Source of the DNA: DTU078 sp002397345
GTDB taxonomy: Bacteria > Bacillota > Clostridia > Oscillospirales > CAG-272
Direction: 5' to 3'
Assembly (NCBI GenBank): GCA_937875545.1
Contig: CALLYE010000112.1
Location: 1-6,864, forward strand
DNA: 6,864 bases
Made by a program: the position numbers and the translations under genes. Position 1 is the stretch's first letter; the number at the start of each line of letters is the position of its first letter. The notes beneath the pieces were generated by a model, which was not told the origin of the DNA, searched no databases, and saw only the letters and a list, made by a program, of their open reading frames with translations. Positions 4,611 to 6,864 of the stretch are shown piece after piece.

Positions 4611-6864
4611 TTAATTCGCGGTTATTTTGAAATTATACGATACGCCCGATTTTAACAGCATCGAGTCGATTAGCATCGCACAGCCGAACAGCGACGGGCG
4701 CACACCTGTCGGAAGCGGCATAGCGTCGTTTGTGTAATTCTCGGCGAACATACCTACGCGGGCAACGTCGCGCGCGCAGGTTTCAATAAGCGCGCCCGCC
4801 TGCTTTTTAAACGTTTCGCCGCGGTTTAATAAGCCGTAGATAGTGTGCGAGGTGTCGGGGTATTTAACCGCGAAAAACCCGCAGAACGGCGCGTCTTTTT
4901 TATACTCTGTATTAAAACGTTCAGCCAGTTTATCCTCAAATTCGCCTGTCAGCTCGGGGATATAAAATCCTTTTGTGACCCAGATCGTATTGCCCTTCGA
5001 GCGCGTGAGGTTTATTTTATCGCAGTACTGATAGGTCTTGCCGTCGGGTGCGAAGAACCATTTTTTATAGTTTTCAAGCAGCGCGTCATACTTTTTTTGC
5101 CACACAGCCGTGTCGTCCGGCTTAACGACCTCGGTAATCTTCATCATGTATTTGATGTCGATCAGCGCCGACTCGGCAAAATCGGCGTCGGCGGAGTTGG
5201 GGTCGTTGTGCTCGAGGAATATCCAGCGCGGATTTTTTATACGCCAGTCGAGATAACGCGCGATATTGTTGTAGACGGCTTCCAGCTTCGGTTTATCGCC
5301 CGTCAGCATGTACAGCACCCACGCGGTATGCGCCTTCTCGGACGGCAGGCTCTCGCCGCCCAGCATACCGTCAGCGCCGACAAGACTCATCATCCCGGTG
5401 AAGGCAGACCACGCTTCGTCGGGCATTGTATAGGCGAGAAGCTGCATACCGAAAAAGCTCTCCCACGACGCGGAGTACGACGAGCGCTCCTCGCCATAGC
5501 CCCACATCGACGGCTTTCCGCAGCAGACCTGTTTATAGTTAAAGCCCAGCTCGGGATTTTCACACAATAAATTCTGCGCGGCGAACACCCACGCGATACA
5601 GTACAGCTTGCGAAGCTGCTCGGAGGAGACGCCTTTGGCGTCGACATATTCGAATTTAAACTCGTCGGCGGTCGGAATTTTTGCAAGATAGTCGTTCCAA
5701 TATTGCTCCTGCGCCGCAAGTGCCTTTCCCGCAACGTCGCTATTAGCCGCGTCACGTGCAGATTGGGTTAGTATATCACCGCCAATTTTATCAGTAGTGA
5801 GCGTAAAAGCGAATACAATGACATCGCCTGTCTTGACCCCGCCATAATTCATTATATATGCTGACGCGTCAGCCGGCTCACAAGGCTGATTGGCATACAT
5901 TGTGGTAATATCGGTATAAAAGCTTGTTTTTACGGCAGACTGTACAGCGAAGCTATAGGCGTATTTTTCGTTCCAAACAGTTATTGCGTCGCCATCAACT
6001 TTTATTGCGCCTTTGTATAACGCGCCGCCAATGGCGAGTTTGCCGCCCGATTTGACCTCTATCCGACGCGCGATGGTACGCTCGTCGATGAAAAAGTCTT
6101 TATACTCGAGCGCCAGCCCGTTTTTATATGTCGCGGAGCCGGAAAGCGCCTGCGGCGCCCACGAAACGTTATATTTCTCCGCGCCGGCAAATATATATGA
6201 CAGTTCGCGCACGTCAAGACGGCTGACCGTCAGCTTTTTATCGTATCCGATCGAATAAAGCTTAACCGTGCCGCGGAAAGGTTTGTTTCCGGAAATAAAA
6301 TCGGCGAGGTTATATGTAAATGTGCCGGTTTTATCGGTGTCGCCCTGAATTTTGATATCGTCGCCTTTGCCGTCGTTGAGTTTCAGAGCCCATGTGCCCT
6401 CGCAGGCATCGATTTTTACGGTTATAACCGTGCCGGAGGTTATATTGTCCAGCCGCAGCGTCTGCGACGCGTACTGCCACGGTTCGGGCGCTCCGCTTTT
6501 GACTGTTAGCGACAATTTCTCGTCCGCGACTTCGACGGCGGTATTGTTTCCGCCGCTGTGGCTCCACTTTTTCGCGTCCTCGAAATTTGCCGACCACAAG
6601 GTTTCTACAGCCGCGTCGCCGGCACCCGTATCTTCCAGCAATAACGCGGCGCTATACAGCCCGCGTCCGCGCGCGTCATGTATGTATGGGTCGAGATATC
6701 CGATATTGAGCGGCAGCCCTGATGAGTCGGACGCCCCGGAATGCGTAACTTCCGGCGAGTTGGCGTCGAAGTCATAAGGATTAATCACCAGCCGACTGCC
6801 CGGCACGCTGAGCCAACGCTGACTGCGGTCGCCAGACTGCACAAGGTCGGCGCAGGTCAAACCC
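4611..6864 (-). CDS. Six-hairpin glycosidase-like protein with CBM-like module (5' partial)
   Basis: The frame is open to the window edge. Numbering here starts at the Leu codon at 6858-6860, which is internal rather than a start, so the N-terminus and any signal peptide are missing. About 750 residues are visible. Residues 88-218 look like a jelly-roll carbohydrate-binding module: a FEDAKKW opening, GTWALKLNDGKGDDIKIQ (155-172), DTDKTGTFTYNL (174-185) and a final TVSRLDV strand. Residues 220-380 are beta-rich, with the pattern of a glycosidase beta-sandwich linker. From about 410 the sequence is helical with hairpin-repeat features of (alpha/alpha)-toroid glycosidases: SASWESFFGMQLLAY (463-477), MLGGESLPSEKAHTAW (499-514), EHNDPNSADADFAESALID (550-568), GNTIWVTKGFY (623-633) and a closing LPTGVRPSLFG (716-726). 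Acidic residues there (Glu467, Asp558, Asp560, Glu563) are possible catalysts, but I cannot assign a GH family or substrate. Similar uncharacterised proteins occur in Paenibacillus and Clostridia, from memory. Convergent to the helicase unit. Confidence 0.75.
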   Translation of the reverse strand, partial: GLTCADLVQSGDRSQRWLSVPGSRLVINPYDFDANSPEVTHSGASDSSGLPLNIGYLDPYIHDARGRGLYSAALLLEDTGAGDAAVETLWSANFEDAKKWSHSGGNNTAVEVADEKLSLTVKSGAPEPWQYASQTLRLDNITSGTVITVKIDACEGTWALKLNDGKGDDIKIQGDTDKTGTFTYNLADFISGNKPFRGTVKLYSIGYDKKLTVSRLDVRELSYIFAGAEKYNVSWAPQALSGSATYKNGLALEYKDFFIDERTIARRIEVKSGGKLAIGGALYKGAIKVDGDAITVWNEKYAYSFAVQSAVKTSFYTDITTMYANQPCEPADASAYIMNYGGVKTGDVIVFAFTLTTDKIGGDILTQSARDAANSDVAGKALAAQEQYWNDYLAKIPTADEFKFEYVDAKGVSSEQLRKLYCIAWVFAAQNLLCENPELGFNYKQVCCGKPSMWGYGEERSSYSASWESFFGMQLLAYTMPDEAWSAFTGMMSLVGADGMLGGESLPSEKAHTAWVLYMLTGDKPKLEAVYNNIARYLDWRIKNPRWIFLEHNDPNSADADFAESALIDIKYMMKITEVVKPDDTAVWQKKYDALLENYKKWFFAPDGKTYQYCDKINLTRSKGNTIWVTKGFYIPELTGEFEDKLAERFNTEYKKDAPFCGFFAVKYPDTSHTIYGLLNRGETFKKQAGALIETCARDVARVGMFAENYTNDAMPLPTGVRPSLFGCAMLIDSMLLKSGVSYNFKITAN

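Noticed and set aside
4845..5570. 241-codon open frame on the plus strand
   Set aside because: It lies wholly antisense to the glycosidase-like gene, has no Shine-Dalgarno, and its translation shows no domain. The minus-strand frame has clear family motifs.
1..6864. A defence or mobile-element reading of the helicase and its partner
   Set aside because: No nuclease, integrase, transposase, direct repeats or base-composition break is visible. The helicase matches ordinary PcrA/UvrD architecture including the C-terminal Tudor-like domain.

Overview
The window is about half G+C and reads like a chromosomal segment of a Clostridia-type Firmicute. I infer this from the purine-rich Shine-Dalgarno sites, the intrinsic terminators, a textbook sigma-A promoter, and protein families (PcrA/UvrD-like helicase, binuclear-type NagA, a BtrH/C39-like protein, a large six-hairpin glycosidase-like protein) that are at home in Clostridia and Paenibacillus relatives. 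No rRNA, tRNA, CRISPR, transposase or phage gene is visible. The genus cannot be told from the sequence.

Left to right: (1) An intrinsic terminator at 6-54 closes whatever lies upstream. A probable promoter starts inside its right arm and drives nagA (N-acetylglucosamine-6-phosphate deacetylase, 156-1271, +). The nagA start lacks a Shine-Dalgarno. The only good one (104-108) serves a 15-codon open frame (119-166) that overlaps the nagA start, and the overlap can fold into a UUCG-capped hairpin or into an alternative helix joining the two start codons. This looks like translational coupling. (2) A perfect TTGACA-17-TATAAT promoter (1317-1345), whose -10 box sits inside a CGGGA-N10-TCCCG dyad, drives a two-gene unit: a UvrD/PcrA-like superfamily 1 helicase (1367-3571, +) and, 19 bases later, a 321-residue protein of unknown function with a papain-like C39/BtrH_N-type N-terminal half (3591-4556, +). 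(3) A 19-bp terminator hairpin (4562-4608) separates this unit from a convergent gene on the minus strand (4611 to beyond 6864). That gene encodes a large protein with a jelly-roll, carbohydrate-binding-like module followed by a six-hairpin, (alpha/alpha)-toroid glycosidase-like domain. Its N-terminus lies outside the window.

Functionally, nagA handles amino sugars in the cytoplasm (N-acetylglucosamine-6-phosphate to glucosamine-6-phosphate plus acetate), and the minus-strand protein probably acts on a glycan. The two are not in one transcription unit, so a shared pathway is only a guess. The helicase and the BtrH/C39-like protein look co-transcribed, but nothing in their sequences explains a joint role. 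There are no gene-free stretches over 300 bases. The least understood items are the 321-residue protein, the substrate of the glycosidase-like protein and the nagA leader. I see no clear multi-gene novel system such as a defence island.
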